Numbered from the stretch's first letter, positions 17,323 through 24,938 are shown. The stretch is DNA of 62,600 nucleotides from a virus (IMGVR_UViG_3300047551_001028:1-62600); one strand, 5' to 3'. Translations and numbers: made by a program. The notes: generated from the letters alone by a model not told the origin.

Positions 17323-17526
17323 ATGAATCATACTTATGAAGAAGATCTAACTCCAGAAGATCAGGAGTTTCGCATCTGGCTACAAAATGGTATTGAAAGA
17401 GGTTGGGTAACAGAACCTTTTTGTAATACTCATGATGGTGGCTATCAGTATATGAGTGAAGAAGAGTTAGAAGAATGGGAAGCAGGGGGCGACCCATGTC
17501 AGCACGTCATTAGAATAATGATATAA
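17323..17526 (+). CDS. Conserved acidic small protein
   Basis: This 67-aa protein has the pattern GWVTEPFCNTHDGG...SEEELEEWEAGGDPCQHVIR. Proteins with this layout are remembered as frequent in actinophages, and the two Cys and His could bind metal. The function is unknown. It starts from a leaderless promoter and is 8 nt upstream of the protease gene. Confidence 0.7.
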   Translation: MNHTYEEDLTPEDQEFRIWLQNGIERGWVTEPFCNTHDGGYQYMSEEELEEWEAGGDPCQHVIRIMI

Positions 17527-17534
17527 GGAGAGCA

Positions 17535-18395
17535 ATGAAAAAAATAGTGGGGTTATTAACAATGCTGTTTATTGCTGCATTTTTGCCAGCGGTATCAGCA
17601 AATGAAAAACCAGCAATTGCAATTATTGATACAGCAATTGATACATCAAGGATAAATGTAATTCACGAAGTATGCATTCTTTACGAAATGCGTTGTCCAA
17701 ACAGAAAGGCATTTATGGAGGGTTCAGGAGCAGCAAGTCTTCCTGCATCACAACTATACAGGAATGGTTTTCAGCATGGAACTATTATGTCAACAATTGC
17801 ATCTGCTGTTAATAAAGACATGAATATTGTTTTTATTCGTGTGGTTTCAATGACAAACACAGGTCGTCAAGGATATTATGACGATAATCTTGTTAACGAG
17901 GCTTTAAAGTGGGTTTCTGCAAATAAAACTAAGTTTAACATTGTTGCAGTTTCTGCATCTGTAGGAAATCACACACGTTTAAGAACTGGTGCAAACTATT
18001 GTCCAATTAATCAAGCACTTAGAGAAAGTATTATTTCTCTTCAAGGACTTGGTGTAGCCACAGTATTTGCTGCAGGAAATAATTATGATACTGCTCGTGT
18101 TGACACACCAGCATGTACTCCTGAAGCAGTTGCTGTCGGATCAGTAGGAGAGCGTGGTAATGTAGAAAATTATAGTAATGGTGGTCCAGACTTAGACTTC
18201 TATGCTCTGGGTACATACAATACAAGTATTGGTAGGGCGATGGGAACTTCTGCTGCTACCGCTGCATTTTCTGCATACTGGGCAAAAAATTACAAGGGTA
18301 GTTATCAAACAACATATGACTATCTAAAATCTATTGGAAAGTATGCTGAGGGTAACGGGGTAAAGACAAGTCTATTTGTCAATGTTTTAGGGTAG
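17535..18395 (+). CDS. Secreted subtilisin-like serine protease (S8)
   Basis: This 286-aa protein has a Sec signal peptide (MKKIVGLLTMLFIAAFLP, cleavage after VSA near 22). The catalytic triad is D32 (IIDTAID), H81 (FQHGT) and S239 (MGTSAAT), with oxyanion Asn182 (AAGNN). There is no long propeptide between signal and D32, which is unusual for subtilases. SD AAGGAG precedes ATG. An exported phage protease may process surface proteins such as those encoded at 12.4-15.3 kb, help virion maturation outside, or degrade host surface layers. Triad completeness suggests activity. Confidence 0.85.
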   Translation: MKKIVGLLTMLFIAAFLPAVSANEKPAIAIIDTAIDTSRINVIHEVCILYEMRCPNRKAFMEGSGAASLPASQLYRNGFQHGTIMSTIASAVNKDMNIVFIRVVSMTNTGRQGYYDDNLVNEALKWVSANKTKFNIVAVSASVGNHTRLRTGANYCPINQALRESIISLQGLGVATVFAAGNNYDTARVDTPACTPEAVAVGSVGERGNVENYSNGGPDLDFYALGTYNTSIGRAMGTSAATAAFSAYWAKNYKGSYQTTYDYLKSIGKYAEGNGVKTSLFVNVLG

Positions 18396-18404
18396 TGGTA
18401 TAAT
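18396..18404 (+). promoter_or_regulatory. Extended -10 promoter for hsp20
   Basis: TGgTATAAT starts at the stop region of the protease gene; the predicted +1 is 18411, at the base of a hairpin. Confidence 0.7.
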
Positions 18405-18407
18405 AGT

Positions 18408-18436
18408 TAGTGCACCTGCCAAAAGGGGGTGCACTA
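18408..18436 (+). promoter_or_regulatory. 5'-leader hairpin of the hsp20 mRNA
   Basis: TAGTGCACC pairs with GGTGCACTA around an 11-nt loop at the extreme 5' end of the predicted mRNA, 13 nt before the SD AAAGGAG. It may stabilise the mRNA or act as a temperature- or protein-responsive element. The SD itself is outside the stem. Confidence 0.6.
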
Positions 18437-18462
18437 CTTACTCGCTGAAAAGGAGAAAAAAT

Positions 18463-18894
18463 ATGGTAAGTTCGTATACACTGGATCTTTTCAAAGATCC
18501 ATTTTTTATTGGTTTCAACCGTGAGTTGAACCGTTTTAATCACGTACATAATGCTGCAACACGTCAATCTTATCCACCTTATGACTTAATTAAGGTAGAT
18601 GAAGATACCTATAAGTTATCTGTAGCAGTTGCTGGCTTCACAAAAGATGAAGTAAAAGTAACTGTTGAGGATGGAACTCTTGTAGTTAAAGGAGAAATCA
18701 CTACAGAAACTGCAGGTGAGGCAATTCATAAGGGTATTGCAACACGCAAGTTTACCCGAACATTTGCTCTAGGTGAATATATGGAAGTAACTGGAGCAGA
18801 GATGAAAGACGGAATGCTTCATATTGACATTGATCGCATTGTTCCAGAGGAAAAGAAGCCAAAGGAAATTGCTATCAAAGTTGCAAAGAAGTAA
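18463..18894 (+). CDS. Small heat-shock protein (Hsp20/IbpA family)
   Basis: This 143-aa protein has an N-terminal FF-rich arm (DPFFIGFNREL), an alpha-crystallin domain (about 38-125: YKLSVAVAGF, VTVEDGTLVVKG, ATRKFTRTFALG) and a C-terminal IxI-like anchor (IAIKV). It is an ATP-independent holdase preventing aggregation. Hsp20 genes recur in aquatic myoviruses and may assist virion protein folding. SD AAAGGAG and a structured leader precede it. Confidence 0.92.
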   Translation: MVSSYTLDLFKDPFFIGFNRELNRFNHVHNAATRQSYPPYDLIKVDEDTYKLSVAVAGFTKDEVKVTVEDGTLVVKGEITTETAGEAIHKGIATRKFTRTFALGEYMEVTGAEMKDGMLHIDIDRIVPEEKKPKEIAIKVAKK

Positions 18895-18899
18895 TAAAG

Positions 18900-18905
18900 T
18901 ATAAT
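18900..18905 (+). promoter_or_regulatory. -10 box of a small-RNA candidate
   Basis: TATAAT lies 5 nt after the hsp20 stop; the predicted +1 is 18912, the first base of a perfect 11-bp helix. Confidence 0.55.
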
Positions 18906-18911
18906 AGAAGT

Positions 18912-18987
18912 CCCCGCATAGGCCTTGGGATGGATTAGTTACCTTTTCCTTAAATTCGGCCTTCGTGCTTGAATTCCTATGCGGGGC
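18912..18987 (+). ncRNA. Candidate structured small RNA with 11-bp end helix
   Basis: CCCCGCATAGG (18912-18922) is the exact reverse complement of CCTATGCGGGG (18976-18986), closing a 53-nt interior that contains AATTC/GAATT. The -10 box places +1 at the first base of the helix. No coding frame covers it. It has tRNA-like length and a 7-bp-plus acceptor-like end but no T-arm, so it is not a normal tRNA. No U-tract follows. It could also be a hairpin ending the hsp20 transcript. Confidence 0.5.
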
Positions 18988-18999
18988 TTAAACAATCTT

Positions 19000-19008
19000 T
19001 GCTATAAT
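19000..19008 (+). promoter_or_regulatory. Extended -10 promoter, near-leaderless
   Basis: TGcTATAAT is 9 nt before ATG 19018. Confidence 0.65.
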
Positions 19009-19017
19009 GTAATTGCT

Positions 19018-19293
19018 ATGACTGAAAAAGAATTAGCAACAAAAACGAAGCAGCAGTATAAAAAAAGGCTGGCAGAGATTAAACAGACCAGCGGATGCGC
19101 CGACTGTGGAGAAAAAAATCATATAGTATTAGATTTTGATCATTTAAGAGATAAAAAATATAATGTCTCTAGAATGATTCATGATGGTTTTTCATGGAAA
19201 GCAATTCTTAAAGAAATTAAAAAATGCGAAGTGGTTTGTGCCAATTGTCACAGAATTAGAACTCATAATAGATTGACAAAGCAAACTGCATAA
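19018..19293 (+). CDS. HNH-type nuclease-like protein
   Basis: This 91-aa protein has CADCG, then DFDHLRDKKYNVS and CANCHRIRTHNR. Two Cys pairs around a D-H element and a final His-Arg-x-x-His-Asn are the treble-clef HNH fold. It is short, as in free-standing phage HNH proteins. ATG 19018 is chosen over an upstream frame start because the -10 box lies in between. It may be a homing-type or packaging-associated endonuclease. Confidence 0.75.
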   Translation: MTEKELATKTKQQYKKRLAEIKQTSGCADCGEKNHIVLDFDHLRDKKYNVSRMIHDGFSWKAILKEIKKCEVVCANCHRIRTHNRLTKQTA

Positions 19294-19302
19294 TGCTATA
19301 AT
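19273..19302 (+). promoter_or_regulatory. Promoter
   Basis: TTGACA (19273-19278), an 18-bp spacer and TGcTATAAT (-10 at 19297-19302), overlapping the end of the HNH gene. Confidence 0.8.
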
Positions 19303-19325
19303 TGTTAGGTACAAAAGGAGAAATG

Positions 19326-19502
19326 ATGCCCAAGTATGACTATAAGTGTAATACTTGCTACTCTGTAATTGAATTTGAGCGAGGTTTTGGCGAAGATAGA
19401 GAGCCAGTCTGTTGCTCAAAAAGCATGACGAGAGTGTGGAATTCTGCTCCTAGTGTAATGTTTAATGGTTCTGGATTTTATTCAACTGACAATAGAAAGT
19501 AG
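19326..19502 (+). CDS. FmdB-like zinc-ribbon protein
   Basis: This 58-aa protein begins MPKYDYKCNTC, the typical FmdB/CxxC regulatory-protein start, followed by FERGFGEDREPVCCSKSMTRVW and NGSGFYSTD. It binds one zinc. SD GGAG is 5 nt before ATG 19326; an ATG 3 nt earlier is possible. The role is unknown, perhaps transcriptional. Confidence 0.8.
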   Translation: MPKYDYKCNTCYSVIEFERGFGEDREPVCCSKSMTRVWNSAPSVMFNGSGFYSTDNRK

Positions 19503-19505
19503 AGA

Positions 19506-19511
19506 TATACT
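19506..19511 (+). promoter_or_regulatory. -10 box of a leaderless promoter
   Basis: TATACT ends 6 nt before ATG 19518; no SD is seen. Confidence 0.6.
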
Positions 19512-19517
19512 TAGATC

Positions 19518-19778
19518 ATGAGTCTAATAGTAAAAGATCATCCCAGCGTAAAGCAAAAAGAATGGAGCCTTAAGGCTACCGATAGATGCGATAGTTGTGG
19601 GGCACAGGCTTATGTTTCTGTTAAAGGTTCTACTGGAGACCTAATGTTTTGTGGACACCATTATGAAAAAATTATGAATAACCCAGATGCATATACAAAG
19701 ATGATGTCTTTTATGCTTGAGGTTACAGATGAACGTGAAAGACTAATTGAAAATAAAGCCATAGGAAGTGCAAACTAA
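19518..19778 (+). CDS. Zinc-binding protein of an actinobacterial small-protein type
   Basis: This 86-aa protein has KATDRCDSCGAQAYV and FCGHHYEK. This layout (ATDRC-x-x-CG-A-QA, CGHH) is common in a small protein family of Actinobacteria and their phages. It supports an actinobacterial host. The function is unknown. The stop overlaps the next ATG (TAATG). Confidence 0.75.
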   Translation: MSLIVKDHPSVKQKEWSLKATDRCDSCGAQAYVSVKGSTGDLMFCGHHYEKIMNNPDAYTKMMSFMLEVTDERERLIENKAIGSAN

Positions 19779-20185
19779 TGTATGAATATTATGTAAAAAA
19801 GGTAGAGAACGTAGTAGATGGAGACACTATTGACGTCATTATTGATTTAGGGTTTGATATTTTGTTTGCGTCTCGTGTTAGGCTGGCTGGTATTGATACT
19901 CCAGAGTCACGCACCAAAGATCTTAAGGAAAAGACTCTTGGGCTTGAGTCTAAAGAATATTTAAAGAAACACTTAAAAGATGCAAAGTCTGTTGTTATCA
20001 AAACTGAAAAGATGGACTCATCTGAGAAGTATGGTCGCATTTTAGGCTGGGTATATATCAATGGGGATACAGAATCTTTAAATGATAAGATGATCAATGA
20101 TGGCTATGCTTGGGGATATATGGGAGATACCAAAGTAAAAGATTTTGAATTACTAAAAGCAGCCAGAGCAAAGTCTGGAAAATGA
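19778..20185 (+). CDS. Staphylococcal-nuclease-like (thermonuclease) protein
   Basis: This 135-aa protein has the SNase core: VVDGDTIDVIIDLG, RVRLAGIDTPE, SKEYLKKHL, EKYGRILGWVYI and NDKMINDGYAW. The catalytic Arg/Glu residues of the family are present. It is a calcium-dependent nuclease that could degrade host DNA or RNA. There is no signal peptide. It is coupled to both neighbours by overlaps. Confidence 0.88.
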   Translation: MYEYYVKKVENVVDGDTIDVIIDLGFDILFASRVRLAGIDTPESRTKDLKEKTLGLESKEYLKKHLKDAKSVVIKTEKMDSSEKYGRILGWVYINGDTESLNDKMINDGYAWGYMGDTKVKDFELLKAARAKSGK

Positions 20186-20433
20186 AAACTGTATACTACT
20201 TTACTGCAGAGTGGTGTCAGCCTTGTAAAAAAACAAGACCGATAGTTGAAAAATTAAATCATGATCAACAAAATGCTCTTTTTCAAATAATTGATGTAGA
20301 TGATTCTGGAGATCTTGTTAAGCATTTTGAAATAAAATCTGTCCCTACTTTTATTTTATTTGAAGACGGTATAGAAAAAGATAGAATCATTGGTGCTCAA
20401 ACACAAGATCAATTGGAGAATTTTATAAAATGA
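20182..20433 (+). CDS. Thioredoxin-like protein
   Basis: This 83-aa thioredoxin fold has the active site WCQPC (C12/C15), cis-Pro in SVPTFILF and the final Gly region. It is shorter than usual (about 105 aa). It would reduce disulfides or support ribonucleotide reduction. It overlaps the nuclease gene by 4 bp and the next gene by 4 bp (ATGA). Confidence 0.88.
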   Translation: MKTVYYFTAEWCQPCKKTRPIVEKLNHDQQNALFQIIDVDDSGDLVKHFEIKSVPTFILFEDGIEKDRIIGAQTQDQLENFIK

Positions 20434-20765
20434 ATGACGAAACTAACGATATAGAAAAATTAGTTCTTTCGGGAGGTCTTGAGGTCGCTGGTGTGGATTC
20501 AGATACTGGGGAACTTCTGTATACCTTCACGCCTAAAATGAAAAAAATAAATGTTCAGTTGTATAACGATCATTTAAACTTTGTTAACTCTGAAATTATG
20601 GGGCTGTGGGAAAAAGGTTTTGTAAATGTAGACCTTCTGCTTGAGGAGCCCATAGTCAGGTTAACAGATAAGGCTTTTATAGATGAAGAACTAAACAAAC
20701 TAACAAAGCAGCAGAGATGGTCTTTGGAGGAAATTAAACGACTTCTTAAGAAGCGAGAAGTCTGA
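20430..20765 (+). CDS. Hypothetical protein in a nuclease/thioredoxin operon
   Basis: This 111-aa protein has an acidic N-terminus and a basic helical C-terminus (NKLTKQQRWSLEEIKRLLKKREV). The pattern GGLEVAGVDSDTGELLYTFTPK suggests a small beta hairpin. No family was recognised. Translation is coupled to thioredoxin by ATGA. Confidence 0.65.
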   Translation: MNDETNDIEKLVLSGGLEVAGVDSDTGELLYTFTPKMKKINVQLYNDHLNFVNSEIMGLWEKGFVNVDLLLEEPIVRLTDKAFIDEELNKLTKQQRWSLEEIKRLLKKREV

Positions 20766-20771
20766 TATAAT
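20763..20771 (+). promoter_or_regulatory. Leaderless extended -10 promoter
   Basis: TGaTATAAT ends 6 nt before ATG 20778. Confidence 0.65.
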
Positions 20772-20777
20772 CTTACT

Positions 20778-22025
20778 ATGCCATATCGTGTAGGTGCTAA
20801 AGGGTCTTACGGTTGTTCTGGCTACCCTGCCCTCAAAGTGGGTACTAATGAGGTAATGGGGTGCCATGATACACGAGCACAGGCTGCTGCACAGATCTAT
20901 GCAATAAATCGTTCTGAAGGTAATATTGGAAAAAATATGCATCAGATCAAAGAAGGCGATTTTGTTATGGGTGCAACCACAGAAGGTTTAGTTCATGGTA
21001 TGGTTGAACATATTATGACTGAGGGTGGAACTCTTGGAACACCTGGAACTAGATATGCTCTTGAATCAATGCCACCAGAAAATCCTGCAATGTCTGTTAG
21101 GATTTATAAAGAAGAAGATGGTGAATGGGAACCAACTGCATATAGTATTGGCATGATGTATGCAGATGCACAAAAAATAGATATTGAAACTCATGAAATG
21201 GATGCTGAAGAAACAATGAAGTCCTATCATTCTGATAATGAAGAGGAAGACAAATGGGACAATATTACTAAGGCATGTTGGGTTGGATATGAACAACAGG
21301 GCATGAAAGAAAAAGATGGAAGAATGGTTCCAAATTGTGTACCAGTTGGAAAATCAAATAGTATAGATAAAGCAAAGGGCGTATCTGTTGGAGATCATGT
21401 CCTATTTGCTGTTCCAAAACCACCAGACAAAACTGAATCTGCCCATGGAATTGTAGAAAGAGTTGAGAGAACTGGTACTGTAAAACTACCTGGAACAAAT
21501 GAAAGTGTTGAAGCATCTGCAGATAATCCTGTTGCTGTCGTAAGAGTTTATGCAATGGATGAAAATGGTAAGATGACTAGAACAGATAGACGTGTTGTAA
21601 AACCCTTTAGTTCTTTAAGAATTTCTTCTAAGCCTATTGATAAAGCAATGCATGATGAAGATGATGATGAAGATAACGATGATGTAAAAAAAGCATCTGC
21701 AAAAGTAGAATCAAGACTAAGAGAATTAGTTCAAGATTATAATAAAGGCAAAGAAGGCAATAAAAAAATAACTGTTGGTACTTTAAGACAAGTATATAAT
21801 CGTGGTATAGGCGCATACAGAACTAATCCATCTTCTGTTCGTGGTAGCGTAGCAAGTGCAGAACAGTGGGCAATGGGTAGAGTAAATGCATTTATGGCTG
21901 GTCTTCGTGGCAGATTTCCAAGAAAACCATTTGATTTAGACCTATTCCCAAGCGGACATCCAAGATCCACAAAGAAATTTGATTGGTCTGGATCAGTCTT
22001 TGATTTAAAAACTTTTAGGAAATAA
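20778..22025 (+). CDS. Multidomain virion- or DNA-associated protein
   Basis: This 415-aa protein has three parts. The N-terminus has GAKGSYGCSGYPALK...CHDTRAQAAAQIYAIN. Two similar beta modules (KEGDFVMGATTEGLVHGMVEHI and SVGDHVLFAVPKP, each followed by VRVY) form small SH3-like domains. The C-terminal helical/basic part carries SAEQWAMGRVNAFMAGLRG. Such modules recur in putative head-assembly or protease-scaffold polyproteins of environmental phages. The function is not certain. It has its own leaderless promoter. Confidence 0.65.
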   Translation: MPYRVGAKGSYGCSGYPALKVGTNEVMGCHDTRAQAAAQIYAINRSEGNIGKNMHQIKEGDFVMGATTEGLVHGMVEHIMTEGGTLGTPGTRYALESMPPENPAMSVRIYKEEDGEWEPTAYSIGMMYADAQKIDIETHEMDAEETMKSYHSDNEEEDKWDNITKACWVGYEQQGMKEKDGRMVPNCVPVGKSNSIDKAKGVSVGDHVLFAVPKPPDKTESAHGIVERVERTGTVKLPGTNESVEASADNPVAVVRVYAMDENGKMTRTDRRVVKPFSSLRISSKPIDKAMHDEDDDEDNDDVKKASAKVESRLRELVQDYNKGKEGNKKITVGTLRQVYNRGIGAYRTNPSSVRGSVASAEQWAMGRVNAFMAGLRGRFPRKPFDLDLFPSGHPRSTKKFDWSGSVFDLKTFRK

Positions 22026-22026
22026 T

Positions 22027-22164
22027 ATGTCTTCTGGAAAATATAAAAGACACGATTCTTTTAATGCAGTTCAAATTAAAGACGGAATGATTGTTCGTCT
22101 TCGTAAAGATGGAACTTTAAAAGCAGTTCTTGGAAAATATGGAGAAAAGAAAAATGGAAAGTAG
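22027..22164 (+). CDS. Small basic protein
   Basis: This 45-aa protein starts 1 nt after the preceding stop and overlaps the next gene. The fragment MIVRLRKDGTLKAVLGKYG suggests a small beta hairpin. No function is known. Confidence 0.55.
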   Translation: MSSGKYKRHDSFNAVQIKDGMIVRLRKDGTLKAVLGKYGEKKNGK

Positions 22165-22561
22165 AACAAAGGTAGTGCAGCCAGCAGATCTGCACAAAGA
22201 AGAAACATACACACCAACCTCTGGAATGAAGGCAGCAGCACGTCGTGCATTGCGCTGGAAAGCCGAGGGTAAAGCCAAAGGAGCAGGAACTCCAGTAGGA
22301 TGGGGACGTGCAACAGACATTGTTGCTGGTAGAGCAATGTCTCTTTCTACTGTGAAAAGAATGTATTCTTTCTTTTCCCGTCACGAAGTTGACAAAAAGG
22401 GAAAAGACTTCTATAATAGTAGCAATCCTTCAAATGGTCGCATAATGTGGGATGCATGGGGGGGAGACGCTGGATTTTCTTGGTCACGTAAAATTGCAGA
22501 GCGTGAAAAAAATAAAGCAGAAAAGGCTTGGGAAGGTAGCGCATTTAGTACTAGGGGGTAG
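22154..22561 (+). CDS. Conserved phage protein with GGDAG-W motif
   Basis: This 135-aa basic protein has the pattern GMKAAARRALRWKAEGKA, TDIVAGRAMSLSTVKRMYSFFSRHEVDKKGKDF and RIMWDAWGGDAGFSWS. It is a family recognised from many phages and prophages next to head-protease-like genes, with no established activity. Helix-turn-helix-like spacing (SLSTVKRMYSFF) suggests DNA or protein binding. Confidence 0.75.
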   Translation: MESRTKVVQPADLHKEETYTPTSGMKAAARRALRWKAEGKAKGAGTPVGWGRATDIVAGRAMSLSTVKRMYSFFSRHEVDKKGKDFYNSSNPSNGRIMWDAWGGDAGFSWSRKIAEREKNKAEKAWEGSAFSTRG

Positions 22562-22564
22562 TAC

Positions 22565-22741
22565 ATGGAAGACTTGAGTATTGAAGAAATTAAACAAATT
22601 CTTACTTTCTACAAACAAAGAGCATCAGATTTAGAGTTATCCAATTTGCAGTGGCAGTTAAAGTATAACAAACTACTTTTAAATACTTCTCAGCCAGTTA
22701 CAGCAACAAAGGTAGTTGCTGAAAGAAAAACTAAATCTTAA
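22565..22741 (+). CDS. Short coiled-coil protein
   Basis: This 58-aa protein has a helical, heptad-like N-terminus (IEEIKQILTFYKQRASDLELS) and starts 3 nt after the previous stop. Function unknown. Confidence 0.6.
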   Translation: MEDLSIEEIKQILTFYKQRASDLELSNLQWQLKYNKLLLNTSQPVTATKVVAERKTKS

Positions 22742-22749
22742 TAATAAAA

Positions 22750-23166
22750 ATGGAATATGCAATTATTGGTGCATCGGCACTAGCGTTTTCTTTTTTAATT
22801 ATATATTGGATTGGTTTAAAAAGAAAAATATCTAATAAAAGAGTGATTTATCGTCAAAGCGATACCCATGCATTTTTAAAAGAATTTTTTTCAAGACAAA
22901 TATCTCAAACAAAAAAGAAATCTCAACTTGAGCAAAGAAAAGAGTCCCAAAGCACAAAAATAATTATTACAGAAGACGATATAGCATATTGGGTATCCGA
23001 TAATATTTTTTTTAGTACCGATGTAATTGACGGCAGACCAGATTTTGAAAACGCAAGACCAGTAGATACTTCAAGCATGTCCAAGAAAGAACTTGACAAA
23101 ATGCTTTTTATACTGGATAATTTAGGTAGGGGTGATAAGAATGAACGTGGTAGTTCAGGGAACTAG
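22750..23166 (+). CDS. Membrane-anchored hypothetical protein
   Basis: This 138-aa protein has one N-terminal TM helix (about 4-23), a basic cytoplasmic stretch, and a C-terminal DDIAYWVSDNIFFSTD motif. There is no recognised family. It overlaps the next gene by 26 bp. Confidence 0.65.
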   Translation: MEYAIIGASALAFSFLIIYWIGLKRKISNKRVIYRQSDTHAFLKEFFSRQISQTKKKSQLEQRKESQSTKIIITEDDIAYWVSDNIFFSTDVIDGRPDFENARPVDTSSMSKKELDKMLFILDNLGRGDKNERGSSGN

Positions 23167-23491
23167 CGATTTTGATGAATACAATGTATTCCTTCGTGCT
23201 ATGGGTGTAGCAATGTCCAGCATGAAAGAAGCAGATGAGTATTTCTATGTTTATTCTGTAGGACCTGCCAGAATTAACTCAATGGTTTCTGAGTTCTGTA
23301 ATCTGTCAGAAAGAGGAATGAAGGCTAGAGGCAAAAAGATAAAATATTACAAGGTGCCATTTTCTTGGGTTGAAGAAAATATGGATAATATGGATTACTT
23401 TGCCTTTTTAAGTAAACCAAAACAAGCCGTGTCAAAGTTAATTGCAAATGCAGAATTAAAAGGTAAAGAAGTGGGGATATTTAGATACTAA
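23141..23491 (+). CDS. Rossmann-like (possible SLOG-type) protein
   Basis: This 116-aa protein starts MNVVVQGTSDFDEYNVFLRAM, typical of SLOG/YspA-like nucleotide-binding folds (G-S-x-D-F), and ends in a strand GKEVGIFRY. ATG 23141 is preferred over GTG 23132 because of the purine-rich GGTAGGGG upstream. SLOG proteins bind nucleotides or DNA; the role here is unknown. The stop overlaps the next ATG. Confidence 0.55.
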   Translation: MNVVVQGTSDFDEYNVFLRAMGVAMSSMKEADEYFYVYSVGPARINSMVSEFCNLSERGMKARGKKIKYYKVPFSWVEENMDNMDYFAFLSKPKQAVSKLIANAELKGKEVGIFRY

Positions 23492-24444
23492 TGACAACTC
23501 AAGATCCAAGATTTTTTTGTTATAAAGAAGAGTATTTTGGCGGTACTGAATATATGGCTAGGCATTTTCATAAAAATGTGGCTCCGTATGTTCAACAACT
23601 AAAAGAATATAACTGCTTAATTCTTCCAGGTCAAACAGATAGGTCCTACTTTGAACTTGTTTATGAACCTAAAGAGATAATCATATGGCTTCATAATCTT
23701 GTTGATCAATTTGGTTATCAACTCTATTATATATTTACAGATAAAAGGTTTCTTGCTAAAATAAAATACATTATAACTGTTTCTGAATATCACAGGCAGG
23801 ATGTAATAAAGAAAACTGGTATAGATCCAGACAAGGTTCTTGTTATATATAATGCTATAGATCCAGTAGTAAATGATTTGTCAAGGTTTGAAAATGTAAA
23901 AGTTCCAGAACTAATATACACTTCTTCTCCAGGAAGAGGCTTGGAGATAGGTCTTACTGCTCTTTCAGAACTAGATGTTGATTTTAGATTGAGCATATTT
24001 AATGAGATTGTTCCAGATTTAATTAAACCAGATAGTGCTAATAAGAAAATCTTACAAGATCAAAGATTTTATTTTTATGGAAAGACTCCACACAAAACAG
24101 TTCTAGATCATATGTCTCGTTCTCATATATTTATGCATACGAGTAATTGGCATGAAACATTCTGTCTATCTCTTGTTGAAGGGCTTAGTGCAAACTGTTT
24201 ATCGGTTTACAGCACATTTGGCTCTCTTAAAGAAGTTGGTAATGGATTAGGAATATCATATGATATAGATGGTAAAACAGAAAAACAACACGTAGAAATC
24301 TTTAAAGAAAAGATAACTACAGCAATTGACATGATCAAAAAGGGAGAATTTGATCCAGGCAGTCAAGCAGAAACAATAAACAATAAATTTTCCTGGGATG
24401 TTTTTAGAAACTCTTGGTTAGATTTTTATGAAAAGAGAATATAA
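23491..24444 (+). CDS. Glycosyltransferase, GT4-like
   Basis: This 317-aa GT-B fold has FGGTEYMARHF near the N-terminus, an acceptor-side domain ending at YIITVSEYHRQDVI, then VLVIYNAID, YTSSPGRGLEIGL and the donor-site HETFCLSLVEGLSAN with the family E-x7-E. It would transfer an activated sugar. It lies apart from the main glycan cassette (26.9-33.9 kb) and on the opposite strand. The target could be virion proteins, DNA or host glycans. Confidence 0.85.
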   Translation: MTTQDPRFFCYKEEYFGGTEYMARHFHKNVAPYVQQLKEYNCLILPGQTDRSYFELVYEPKEIIIWLHNLVDQFGYQLYYIFTDKRFLAKIKYIITVSEYHRQDVIKKTGIDPDKVLVIYNAIDPVVNDLSRFENVKVPELIYTSSPGRGLEIGLTALSELDVDFRLSIFNEIVPDLIKPDSANKKILQDQRFYFYGKTPHKTVLDHMSRSHIFMHTSNWHETFCLSLVEGLSANCLSVYSTFGSLKEVGNGLGISYDIDGKTEKQHVEIFKEKITTAIDMIKKGEFDPGSQAETINNKFSWDVFRNSWLDFYEKRI

Positions 24445-24654
24445 ATGGAAATAAAAGATTTAGACTTAATGGAAAAAATAGTTAAAAAGTATAAAAACTT
24501 GAGTTGGATTGGCTGGGATGTGGTTGATCGTCGGCCCACTCAGGCTGGTAGAACTGCTATTAATGGTGTTAGGGTTGGTAGTCAATGGTACGTCCAGACA
24601 ACTTATCCAGTAACAACCAAAGGATGGGATATACCGAATAAGTATAGGATGTAA
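24445..24654 (+). CDS. Conserved small phage protein
   Basis: This 69-aa protein has the pattern SWIGWDVVDRRP...GSQWYVQTTYPVTTKGWDIP. The layout is remembered from actinophages. Function unknown. It directly follows the glycosyltransferase. Confidence 0.65.
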   Translation: MEIKDLDLMEKIVKKYKNLSWIGWDVVDRRPTQAGRTAINGVRVGSQWYVQTTYPVTTKGWDIPNKYRM

Positions 24655-24656
24655 AC

Positions 24657-24938
24657 GTGAAGCAACATTTATGGAAAGATGATGCTTTGTGTTTGGGATC
24701 TGAAACAAACCTTTTCTTTGATACATATGAAGAAAATCCAGAGACTAGAGAATTCGTAGATTCTTTGTGTCGTACATGCCCTATGGCAAGAAAGTGTTTT
24801 GCAGTGGGGGTATCTGGTAAAGAATGGGGAGTATGGGGCGGAGTATACCTAGAAGATGGAGAGATATCAAAAGAATTTAATAATCATAAGACTAAAAAAG
24901 ATTGGTCTTACACTTGGCAAGCATTAACAATGGAGTAA
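24657..24938 (+). CDS. WhiB-family iron-sulfur transcription regulator
   Basis: This 93-aa protein starts at GTG. Cysteines C12, C38, C41 and C47 (CRTCPMARKC) bind a 4Fe-4S cluster, and GVWGG is the WhiB signature that contacts the principal sigma factor. WhiB proteins are restricted to Actinobacteria and their phages. Phage WhiB proteins can repress host whiB genes and superinfection. The C-terminus is charged, with no AT-hook. It is the best host indicator in the window. Confidence 0.95.
   Translation: MKQHLWKDDALCLGSETNLFFDTYEENPETREFVDSLCRTCPMARKCFAVGVSGKEWGVWGGVYLEDGEISKEFNNHKTKKDWSYTWQALTME

Noticed and set aside
18912-18987. tRNA gene
   Set aside because: Acceptor-like ends pair, but no T arm (5-bp stem plus TTCGANN loop) or anticodon stem can be formed; kept as candidate ncRNA only.
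22071-22384. Antisense frames of 67-102 codons around 22.1-22.4 kb
   Set aside because: They mirror the conserved 135-aa basic protein and have no SD or promoter.
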